A stretch of DNA of 64,000 nucleotides from Gammaproteobacteria bacterium (GTDB lineage: Bacteria > Pseudomonadota > Gammaproteobacteria > Pseudomonadales > Halieaceae). Every line of letters starts with the position of its first letter. Position 1 is the stretch's first letter. The DNA is taken from assembly GCA_024644535.1 (NCBI GenBank), contig JAHEKX010000011.1, positions 29,067-93,066 on the forward strand, written 5' to 3'. The translations under genes were made by a program, and so were the position numbers. This document shows, piece by piece, positions 20,930 through 28,679 of the stretch. The notes below the pieces were generated by a model, which did not search any database, was not told where the DNA came from, and worked only from the letters and a program-made list of their open reading frames with translations.

Positions 20930-22288
20930 TTGCGCTCAAATTGGGGATCAATACGACTGGGATGTGTCCCTGCGCTTGCGCTTTTTGCATTGACTGCAAG
21001 TCAAGGCGCACTAGCGTCTGCCCAAACTCCAGTGGTATTCAAAGCCCCCAGTTCCAACGTCGTTGCTGTAAATGTCGGTGGCGACGCTTTCGAAAGCGCT
21101 GATGGCACCCAATATTTACAAGACCCTTGTACAGTTCAAAATCAAAGTTCCTGCGGCACCATCAAGTCCGTGAAAGGTAGCCAGCAGGAGGCACTGTACC
21201 GAAGCTTCCGTGAAGGGCCACAGAGTTACGAATTTCAGGTAGCGCCGGGCTCTTATGCCCTAACGTTGTTCTTTGCCGAACGGCCAGGTGCTGCCAGTCG
21301 CACCTTTAAGGTTTTGGTTGATGGCAAAGACCGCTTAGTTAAATTCAATATCCCTAAAGCACGTGATGGCTTGACGGAAGCCGCCCTAGCAAGGACTTTA
21401 CCGGTTTCAAACTTGGATGGAGTGATCAAGCTAGAGTTTGTTGCCGACCCTGATCAACCCTTGGTAAACGCGGTACGTTTGGAGCCTGCTCAACCTTTGG
21501 CTACCGGCACTTTGCGGTGGGCAGATGAGTTTGACGGCCCAGTTTTAGACTCTCGGTTTTGGGGGGTTGACGAGTGGCCTGCTCGCAAAGTGAATGATGA
21601 GGATCAGAGGTACGTCAACTCACCTGAGAATCTTAGAGTGGATAACGGCCACTTAATTATCGAGGCGCACCGTGTTGATACGCCTTCTGCTGAGTATCAT
21701 TCAGGGCGGATCCATAGCCAGGGTAAGCTCGATTTCATGTACGGACGGCTGGATGTCCGCGCTAAGCTCCCCCAAGGGCAGGGTGTTTGGCCCGCAATTT
21801 GGTTGTTGCCGACTCATCCTTACCGCTATTCGAGCTTGTGCGACGCCCGCACACCCGATTGGCAAGGCAATGCACGGTGCGATGCTTGGCCTAATTCGGG
21901 TGAAATTGACTTAATGGAGCATGTGGGATTTGAGCCAGGCGTTGTGCACGGCACGGTCCACACCAAAGGTTATTACTGGGTCGAGGGTAACCAACGTAAA
22001 GGCAGTATCGTTCTGCCAGACTTGGCCGAGGAATTTCATGTGTACACCTTGCAGTGGACACCAGATCGCATGGATATGTTGGTGGATGGCTTGCGCTACT
22101 TTACTTACACCCGAGACAGCGAGGGCTGGCGCCAGTGGCCTTTTGATCACTCGTTCCACGTTATTATGAATTTGGCCGTTGGTGGCATGTGGGGGCGCGC
22201 GGGTGGCCCTATCGATGACGGTATTTTTCCACAGCGTATGGTGGTGGACTATGTCCGCATCTACGATATGAATCAAATTGCAGAATAA
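20930..22288 (+). CDS. Secreted GH16 beta-glucanase with N-terminal malectin-like domain
   Basis: A 452-residue exported enzyme starting at TTG 20930, behind AAAGGTGG. A signal peptide covers about residues 1-31 (ALFALTASQGALASA). A malectin-like sugar-binding domain spans about 40-185 (VVAVNVGGDAFESADGTQYL; YALTLFFAE; INAVRLEP-like end). A GH16 catalytic domain spans about 195-450 with the signature GEIDLMEHVG, giving nucleophile Glu325 and acid/base Glu330. The EIDxxE form without a kinked insertion is typical of laminarinases (beta-1,3-glucanases). Exact substrate is inferred. The GH3 and symporter genes follow directly, so it is likely the first step of a beta-glucan degradation unit. Confidence 0.92.
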   Translation: MRSNWGSIRLGCVPALALFALTASQGALASAQTPVVFKAPSSNVVAVNVGGDAFESADGTQYLQDPCTVQNQSSCGTIKSVKGSQQEALYRSFREGPQSYEFQVAPGSYALTLFFAERPGAASRTFKVLVDGKDRLVKFNIPKARDGLTEAALARTLPVSNLDGVIKLEFVADPDQPLVNAVRLEPAQPLATGTLRWADEFDGPVLDSRFWGVDEWPARKVNDEDQRYVNSPENLRVDNGHLIIEAHRVDTPSAEYHSGRIHSQGKLDFMYGRLDVRAKLPQGQGVWPAIWLLPTHPYRYSSLCDARTPDWQGNARCDAWPNSGEIDLMEHVGFEPGVVHGTVHTKGYYWVEGNQRKGSIVLPDLAEEFHVYTLQWTPDRMDMLVDGLRYFTYTRDSEGWRQWPFDHSFHVIMNLAVGGMWGRAGGPIDDGIFPQRMVVDYVRIYDMNQIAE

Positions 22289-22317
22289 AGTCTGCACTTA
22301 GCTAGTAAGAGGTTTTT

Positions 22318-24759
22318 ATGTTAGGTAAACGGTCATTAAAAGCGATTTGTTACGGTGTCGTGATCGCTTTTGCGGGATTGGCGCAGGCGTCCAAAGACTT
22401 GATAGATCCCGAGGTGGAGGCGCGCGTCGACGGCATTATGAGTAAGCTCACGCTCGAGCAGAAAATAGCCCAGATGATTCAGCCAGAAATCCAGTATGTG
22501 ACACCTGACCAGGTGCGTAAATACGGCTTTGGCTCGGTCCTTAATGGCGGGGGCTCATTCCCTGACAAAAACAAACAGTCCACGGTGGCGGATTGGGTTG
22601 CTTTGGCCGATGACCTCTACTTGGCTTCTGTAGATACGAGCGAAGGAAATGCAGGAATTCCTATCATGTGGGGTACAGACGCTGTACACGGCCACAATAA
22701 TGTCGTTGGTGCTACCATTTTCCCACACAATATCGGCCTTGGTGCGGCACGCAACCCCGACCTAATTGAACAAATAGGTGCAGCGACTTCACGCGAGGTG
22801 CGGGCTACGGGCATCGACGGGATCTTTGCGCCGACGGTTGCCACTGTAAAAGATAACCGCTGGGGCCGAACTTACGAGAGCTACAGCGACCGGCCTGATA
22901 TTGTGGCGGATTACGCCGAGGCGGTTGTGCGCGGTTTGCAGTCTGAAAACATGGTCGCAACGGCAAAACACTTCGTAGGCGACGGCGGCACGTTCAGAGG
23001 CATTGATCGGGGTGACACACGCTTGTCGCTTGAGGACCTGTTAGACCAGCACGCAGGTGGCTACGAGACGGCCCTGAGTGCTGGCGTCATGAGTGTCATG
23101 GCTTCTTTTAACTCGTGGAATGGTAAGAAAATTCACGGTAGTAAAACGATCTTAACGGACGTGCTGAAAGAGCGTTTGGGTTTTGATGGGTTCATTATTT
23201 CAGACTGGAACGGCATTGGTGAAGTCGCAGGTTGTTCCAACAGTGATTGTGTTCAGGCTGTCAATGCGGGCATGGATATGATTATGGTGCCTGAAGACTG
23301 GGAAGCCTTATACCATAACATGCTGGAGCAAGTCGCGAACGGCGAAATTCCAATGTCTCGTATTGATGATGCGGTGCGTCGTATCCTGCGTGTTAAGGTG
23401 CTATCAGGTATCATGGACAAACCTCTCCCGTCAGATGCCGTGTTAGACGCTTCGGTTATTGGGCAAGCCTCGCACCGAGCGATTGCGCGACAAGCGGTGC
23501 GCGAATCGTTAGTACTGCTTAAAAATAACGATCAAGTATTGCCGTTGACACGCGGGCAGTCGATTTTAGTCGTGGGCAGCGCAGCCGACGATATCGGCCA
23601 ACAGTCGGGTGGTTGGACCATTACTTGGCAGGGTACTGGCAATCAAAATTCGGACTTTCCTGGCGCTCAATCGATTTTGCAGGGCATCGAGTCTGTTGCT
23701 GCAGAAAAAGGTGCTACAGTGACTTATAGCCCCAGCGGGCATTACAGCGATCGACCTGACGTCGCCGTGGTGGTCTTCGGTGAAACACCTTACGCCGAGG
23801 GTCAAGGCGACATCGATAGCTTAAATTTTGGCGCCGAGCACCCAGCGGGACACCATTTGTTGCAGGCTTTGCACGCCGACGGTATTCCCACCGTTGCGGT
23901 ATTTTTAACGGGTCGTCCCATGTGGATTAACCCCGAACTGAACGCAAGTGACGCGTTTGTAGTGGCTTGGTTGCCAGGAACCGAGGGCGTTGGCGTAGCT
24001 GACGTTCTTTTCGCAGAGCCTGGCAGTGATTTTGATTTTAAAGGTCAGTTGTCATTTAACTGGCCCGCTATTGACGTTCATCCAGCCAACCCAGATTTGC
24101 CCGTGTCGAGCGTCTTGTTCCCCTACGGTTACGGATTGACGTTGGAGAGTCGTGAATACTTGCGCAATGATCTTAACGAGCAACCCTTGTTGCAGCGCGC
24201 TCAGGCTGAACAAGTTATTTTTGATGCGCGTACGTTTGATCCATGGTTAATGGCTGTTGGTGACAATAGCGACTGGGAAATCCCAGTGAACTCGAAATTT
24301 GTGCGCAGTGCCGAGGGTTCGGTAGAAGTTCGTTCGGTGGATGTGAATGTTCAGGAGGATGCTCGTCTAGTTCGCTTTGGCAATGTGGCCGTGGGTGTGG
24401 CGCAGGTTTACTGGTACTCGCAGGCGCCTCTCGATTTTAGTTCTTGGGGTGAGAGTGGGGCCTATCTTACTTTGAATTATCGCGTCGATGCGGCTCCTGA
24501 AGGAGATGTTGCGGTTCGTATGGACTGCGAATATCCCTGTACTGGAGACGTCGCGTTTGCTGATATTTTAGCATCGGCGACCCGGGGCGAATGGCAAGAG
24601 TCATCAATACCCCTGTCGTGTTTTGCCCAGCGTGGTGCAGACCTATCGCAAATTAATGCGCCCTTAGTCATTGCAACCGCTAAACCTTTAACTATTACGC
24701 TTAAGCGCGTTGCGATAAGCTCTGACGTGACATCTGAATCGGTAGTGAACTGCCAATAA
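22318..24759 (+). CDS. GH3 beta-glucosidase (ExoP-like), exported
   Basis: An 813-residue exo-acting beta-glucosidase with a signal peptide (cleavage predicted after GLAQA, residue 24). The N-terminal GH3 barrel includes MWGTDAVHGHNNV near residue 120 and AKHFVGDGGT near 220. The predicted nucleophile is Asp296 in GFIISDWNGI. The alpha/beta sandwich domain follows (SLVLLKNNDQVLPL near 398; VVFGETPYAEGQGD near 485). The last 170 residues form an extra ExoP-type beta-sandwich domain (FDPWLMAVGDNSDWEIPV onward, with a C-x3-C pair). It starts 30 bases after the GH16 gene and likely cleaves its oligosaccharide products to glucose in the periplasm. Confidence 0.94.
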   Translation: MLGKRSLKAICYGVVIAFAGLAQASKDLIDPEVEARVDGIMSKLTLEQKIAQMIQPEIQYVTPDQVRKYGFGSVLNGGGSFPDKNKQSTVADWVALADDLYLASVDTSEGNAGIPIMWGTDAVHGHNNVVGATIFPHNIGLGAARNPDLIEQIGAATSREVRATGIDGIFAPTVATVKDNRWGRTYESYSDRPDIVADYAEAVVRGLQSENMVATAKHFVGDGGTFRGIDRGDTRLSLEDLLDQHAGGYETALSAGVMSVMASFNSWNGKKIHGSKTILTDVLKERLGFDGFIISDWNGIGEVAGCSNSDCVQAVNAGMDMIMVPEDWEALYHNMLEQVANGEIPMSRIDDAVRRILRVKVLSGIMDKPLPSDAVLDASVIGQASHRAIARQAVRESLVLLKNNDQVLPLTRGQSILVVGSAADDIGQQSGGWTITWQGTGNQNSDFPGAQSILQGIESVAAEKGATVTYSPSGHYSDRPDVAVVVFGETPYAEGQGDIDSLNFGAEHPAGHHLLQALHADGIPTVAVFLTGRPMWINPELNASDAFVVAWLPGTEGVGVADVLFAEPGSDFDFKGQLSFNWPAIDVHPANPDLPVSSVLFPYGYGLTLESREYLRNDLNEQPLLQRAQAEQVIFDARTFDPWLMAVGDNSDWEIPVNSKFVRSAEGSVEVRSVDVNVQEDARLVRFGNVAVGVAQVYWYSQAPLDFSSWGESGAYLTLNYRVDAAPEGDVAVRMDCEYPCTGDVAFADILASATRGEWQESSIPLSCFAQRGADLSQINAPLVIATAKPLTITLKRVAISSDVTSESVVNCQ

Positions 24760-24776
24760 TAAAATAAGGAAACGCT

Positions 24777-26333
24777 ATGTTGTCTACACTGGATATTTCG
24801 ATTGTTGTGGCCTACGCACTGGGTTTGTTTGTGCTTGCCCAGTGGGTCTCGCGCGAAGAAGCCGGGCATCACAAAGACGCTAAAGACTATTTTTTAGCGG
24901 GCAAAGCCCTGCCTTGGTGGGCTATTGGTGCCTCGTTGATTGCCGCCAACATTTCGGCGGAACAAATCATTGGAATGTCGGGCTCTGGCTATGCCATGGG
25001 TTTGGCGATAGCTTCTTACGAATGGATGGCCGCGATTACCCTGATTTTGGTCGGTAAATTCTTGCTCCCCATTTTTTTGAAGCATGGCATCTACACCATG
25101 CCCCAGTTTCTAGAGCAACGCTATGATCATCGCGTGCGTATTGTTATGGCGATTTTCTGGTTAGCGGTGTACGTTTTCGTTAACTTGACAGCGGTATTGT
25201 GGCTCGGTTCGCTCGCCTTAAACACCGTTGCTGGAGTGCCAGTACAAACAGCTTTAATTTTGCTTGGTGTATTTGCCTTGGCCTATTCGTTGTACGGTGG
25301 CTTAAAGGCAGTCGCGTTCACCGACATTATCCAAGTGGTACTTTTAGTGCTAGGTGGTCTTATTATCGTTGCGCTCATGCTTGATAAAGTGTCAGGTGGA
25401 GAGGGTGTTGTTGCCGGCTTTGTCGAATTGACGCGCGTAGCACCAGAAAAGTTCGATATGATATTCACTCCGGACAACGAGCACTACATGAGCTTGCCCG
25501 GTATTTCCGTGCTTGTGGGTGGTATGTGGATTATGAACATCTCGTATTGGGGCTTTAACCAATACATCATACAGCGCGCACTGGCGGCAAAGAGTGTGCA
25601 GGAAGCTCAAAAAGGTATTGCCTTTGCAGCCTTTCTAAAGTTACTTATGCCTGTGATTGTGGTCTTGCCAGGTATTGCCTTGTTCGCTTTGAACAGTGAT
25701 TTAAGTTCGCCAGACCAAGCATATCCGCAAGCAATGACCTTACTGCCCTCAGGCCTTAAAGGCTTAGTATTTGCGGCGTTGTTGGCCGCGATTGTGTCTT
25801 CCTTGGCGTCTATGACCAATAGTATTTCAACCTTGTTTACTATGGATCTAATGCCGTCTATTCGCGCAGCCGACAAACAGGGAGACCCTGTGGTTGTGGG
25901 CCGCACTGTTGCGGTTGTTGCGATGATCTTAGCAATGATTGCGGCCGAACCTCTGTTGGGTAAGTTTGATCAGGCCTTCCAGTATATTCAAGAATTTACG
26001 GGTTTCTTTACCCCCGGTATCGTGGTGATTTTCTTGTTGGGTATGTTCTGGAAAAAGACTACCGCAGCGGGTGCGTTAGCGGCCGCGATTGGTTCGGTGG
26101 TATTGTCGTTTGCCTTCAAGATGCTGTGGCCTGAACTTCCCTTTATTGATCGCGTCGGCTTAGTTTTCTTAATTGCTACTGGTTTAGCAGTTGTGGCGTC
26201 GATGCTGCAAAATCGCGAGCAAGATGGCGCCATTCATTTGGGCGAAATAGAGTTTGGCACGACAACCGGCTTTAATATTTCTGCGCTGGCGGTGACTCTG
26301 ATTCTGGCCGCTTTGTACGCCACTTGGTGGTAA
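24777..26333 (+). CDS. Sodium/solute symporter (SSS family), probable sugar transporter
   Basis: A 518-residue inner-membrane protein with about 13-14 hydrophobic helices. It shows SSS hallmarks: KDYFLAGKALPWWAIGASL near residue 37, NISAEQIIGMSGSGYAMGLA near 59, PQFLEQRYDHRVR near 107 and LVFAALLAAIVSSLASMTNS near 330. The wording resembles the SGLT-like sugar branch. It starts 17 bases after the GH3 gene and is followed by a strong terminator, closing the unit. Importing glucose or a short beta-glucoside with Na+ is the natural inference from context. Confidence 0.92.
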   Translation: MLSTLDISIVVAYALGLFVLAQWVSREEAGHHKDAKDYFLAGKALPWWAIGASLIAANISAEQIIGMSGSGYAMGLAIASYEWMAAITLILVGKFLLPIFLKHGIYTMPQFLEQRYDHRVRIVMAIFWLAVYVFVNLTAVLWLGSLALNTVAGVPVQTALILLGVFALAYSLYGGLKAVAFTDIIQVVLLVLGGLIIVALMLDKVSGGEGVVAGFVELTRVAPEKFDMIFTPDNEHYMSLPGISVLVGGMWIMNISYWGFNQYIIQRALAAKSVQEAQKGIAFAAFLKLLMPVIVVLPGIALFALNSDLSSPDQAYPQAMTLLPSGLKGLVFAALLAAIVSSLASMTNSISTLFTMDLMPSIRAADKQGDPVVVGRTVAVVAMILAMIAAEPLLGKFDQAFQYIQEFTGFFTPGIVVIFLLGMFWKKTTAAGALAAAIGSVVLSFAFKMLWPELPFIDRVGLVFLIATGLAVVASMLQNREQDGAIHLGEIEFGTTTGFNISALAVTLILAALYATWW

Positions 26334-26346
26334 TCTACTATCGTTT

Positions 26347-26376
26347 TTGAAAGGGGGCCAAGGCCCCTTTTTTTAT
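26347..26376 (+). terminator. Rho-independent terminator after the symporter gene
   Basis: A GC-rich stem (AAAGGGGCC with GGCCCCTTT, about 26350-26370) is followed by a run of T to 26374. It ends the GH16-GH3-symporter unit. Because the A-rich left arm gives a T-run on the other strand, it may also stop the convergent pta-end transcript. Confidence 0.9.
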
Positions 26377-26494
26377 TCCTTTGTTAGTAGCTTTCGTAAC
26401 ACTCTAGATTAATTTTTGGGGGAGCGTCTGTCTTGGACGAGGTCTATCGGCTCTAACACCTGTGGTTCTGGCACTGAATGGTTTGGTTTTTTAT

Positions 26495-27439
26495 CTAGGT
26501 TCTCAGCGCTAGACGCGTGACTTCGACAATTTCGTCAACCGTCGCGCCCCTGGATAGATCCGCTACCGAGTGTTTAAAGCCCTGTAGCATTGGGCCGATC
26601 GCCTTGGCGCCAGTAAGTTGCTGCACCAATTTGTAGCCAATGTTGCCGGCTTCTAGAGATGGGAAGATCAGTACATTGGCTCGTCCAGCAACCTCGGAAT
26701 TGCCCTGCCACTTGGTGGCGGCCACGCGCTCTGACAAGGCTGTATCAACCTGCATTTCGCCATCGATAAGAAGATTGGGGTCGACTTGCCGAGCGAGCTC
26801 CAATGCCTGTTTTACTTTGTCGATACTGGCATGGCTGGCGCTACCCTGCGTTGAAAACGACAGCATGGCTACGCGCGCAGGCTGACCCAATAATGCTTGG
26901 GCTTGATGCGCTGTGGTGACCGCAATCGAGGCCAGTTCAGCAGCACTTGGCTCAACATTTACGGCGCAATCCGCAAACAGAAGACTGTGTTCTCGCCCTG
27001 GAATTTCCATTAAAAAGTAACTCGATGCGGAGCCCTCCTCGTTGGCATAGCCCATACACATGGCGGCTGCTTCGATTACCCGCTTGGTGGGGCTGGTTGC
27101 CCCACCTACCATTAGATCTGCCTCTCCAATAGCCACCACGGCCGCAGCAAAGGGCAAAGGTTTTTTTACCAAACGTTCGGCCATGCTTAGTGATTTGAAT
27201 TGCCGCAAGGCTTGCACGTGCTCAGCACATTGGCTTGCTAGTATCGGATCGGAGGGGCTAATGGGTCGAAGTCCGTCAATTGGGATGGCATGGCTTAGCG
27301 CCGTTTCTTCGATGGCATGACTAGCTCCGACCAGCAGGCAGTCGATTTTATGTTTTTGCCGCAACTGCGCCGCCGCCGCAATAATGCGTGGCTCTTCGCC
27401 TTCCGCAAAAACCACGCGCTGACGGTCTAGTTCGCTCAT
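26495..27439 (-). CDS. pta: Phosphate acetyltransferase (short PTA_PTB form)
   Basis: This enzyme converts acetyl phosphate and CoA to acetyl-CoA. The 314-residue protein contains only the PTA_PTB catalytic domain (VVFAEGEEPRIIAAAAQL near residue 9, DLMVGGATSPTKRVIEAA near 107, MLSFSTQGSASH near 195, ADLSRGATVDEIVEV at the end). It lacks the N-terminal regulatory domains of the 700-residue enterobacterial form. It is the last gene of the taurine cluster, 10 bases after the citrate synthase gene. Here it should use the acetyl phosphate made by Xsc. Confidence 0.95.
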   Translation of the reverse strand: MSELDRQRVVFAEGEEPRIIAAAAQLRQKHKIDCLLVGASHAIEETALSHAIPIDGLRPISPSDPILASQCAEHVQALRQFKSLSMAERLVKKPLPFAAAVVAIGEADLMVGGATSPTKRVIEAAAMCMGYANEEGSASSYFLMEIPGREHSLLFADCAVNVEPSAAELASIAVTTAHQAQALLGQPARVAMLSFSTQGSASHASIDKVKQALELARQVDPNLLIDGEMQVDTALSERVAATKWQGNSEVAGRANVLIFPSLEAGNIGYKLVQQLTGAKAIGPMLQGFKHSVADLSRGATVDEIVEVTRLALRT

Positions 27440-27449
27440 CGTTTGCTAC

Positions 27450-28592
27450 TTAACGTTGCGCTACGGGGACGTATGCCCGTAAGTCTGGTCCGTTGTATTC
27501 AAGAAGCGGGCGAATTAGGATGTTATTTTCCATTTGCTGCATGACCTGCAGGCTCCAGCCGGGAACTCGTCCTATGGCAAAAATAGGCACAAACAAATCT
27601 TCTGGAATACCGTTTAAGTGATAAATCACGCCTGAGTAGAAGTCGACGTTCACGTTTACGCCCAGTCGTGAATAGGGTTTCATGGCTTCGACCAGGGCTT
27701 TTAAAATATCGTTCCAGTGGGGCTCGCCCTTTTCAATCGACAGTCGCTCGACACCATCACGCAAATGGCGCGCACGTGGATCTTCGGCACGATACACACG
27801 GTGGCCAAAGCCCATAATAGCCTCTTTGTTGGCACGCTTACGTTTAACGTAGTCAGCCGCATTGCCGGGGTCGCCAATCTCTCGTGCCATGTGCATAACG
27901 TCTTCTGCTGCACCACCATGAGCAGGGCCCGATAATGCCGCTATCGCTGCGGTGATTGACGCATGTAAATTAGCGTCGGTACCGGTGACTACACGAGCGG
28001 TAAACGATGAGGCGTTAGAGCCGTGTTCAGCGTGTAAAATGAAATCTAAGTCCATCAGGCGCGCGGCGTCTTCGCTGGGCACTTCGCCAGATAACTGATA
28101 TAAAAAGTGTGCAGCGTGACCCAAACAAAGATCGGGCTCAACGGGTTCCAAGCCTTGGCGGATGCGATGGTGTGCCGCAACGATCATCGGTACCTGCGAG
28201 GTCAAACGCAGGGTTTTTTGCATCGCAGCTTCGCTTGAGTTATCGGCCGTTTGGGGGTCGAAAGCAGCCAGTGCAGACACCGCGGTGCGCAAGACATCCA
28301 TCGGGTGTCCATCAACCACGGTCTTGATGATTTCGAGAATTGCTTGAGGCAAAGTGCGGGCCTGCTTCAAGCCCTGGTCAAAGTCGCTCAATTGAACCTG
28401 GTTAGGCAATTCTCCGTGCAGCAATAAGTACGCGGTTTCTTCAAACGTCGAGTGGGTAGCTAGGTCGTGAATAGAATAACCCCAGTAGCGAAGTTCGCCT
28501 TTGCGGCCGTCAATATGAGTGGTTGGCGAACGATCAAAATGCACGCCTTTTAGGCCACGGAATACACGAATTTTGTCATCGGTATCAGTCAC
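27450..28592 (-). CDS. Citrate synthase (small type II / methylcitrate-like form)
   Basis: This enzyme condenses acetyl-CoA (or propionyl-CoA) with oxaloacetate. I chose GTG 28592 (380 residues, MTDTDDKIRVFRGLKG); a TTG at 28613 would add 7 residues. The active-site residues are present: His in LDFILHAEHGSNASSF, His in MGFGHRVYRAEDPRA and Asp in VNVDFYSGV. The short length without an N-terminal domain places it in the dimeric citrate/2-methylcitrate synthase group. Lying between xsc and pta, it probably draws taurine-derived acetyl-CoA into the TCA cycle. A methylcitrate role cannot be excluded from sequence, but no prpB or prpD homologue is nearby. Confidence 0.9.
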   Translation of the reverse strand: MTDTDDKIRVFRGLKGVHFDRSPTTHIDGRKGELRYWGYSIHDLATHSTFEETAYLLLHGELPNQVQLSDFDQGLKQARTLPQAILEIIKTVVDGHPMDVLRTAVSALAAFDPQTADNSSEAAMQKTLRLTSQVPMIVAAHHRIRQGLEPVEPDLCLGHAAHFLYQLSGEVPSEDAARLMDLDFILHAEHGSNASSFTARVVTGTDANLHASITAAIAALSGPAHGGAAEDVMHMAREIGDPGNAADYVKRKRANKEAIMGFGHRVYRAEDPRARHLRDGVERLSIEKGEPHWNDILKALVEAMKPYSRLGVNVNVDFYSGVIYHLNGIPEDLFVPIFAIGRVPGWSLQVMQQMENNILIRPLLEYNGPDLRAYVPVAQR

Positions 28593-28641
28593 AAGCTCAC
28601 CTCGTAATTGCAAGAATTCGGTTTGGCAACGCGCGGTGCCG

Positions 28642-28670
28642 TTGAAGCAAAGCCCCGCGGGTGCGGGGCT
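28642..28670 (-). terminator. Hairpin between xsc and the citrate synthase gene
   Basis: On the minus strand, bases 28670-28651 form a perfect 8-bp GC-rich stem (AGCCCCGC with GCGGGGCT) and the loop ACCC, followed by TTGCTT. It starts 10 bases past the xsc stop. It looks like an attenuator or partial terminator that could lower expression of the citrate synthase and pta genes relative to xsc. Confidence 0.6.
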
Positions 28671-28679
28671 TAAAAGGCC

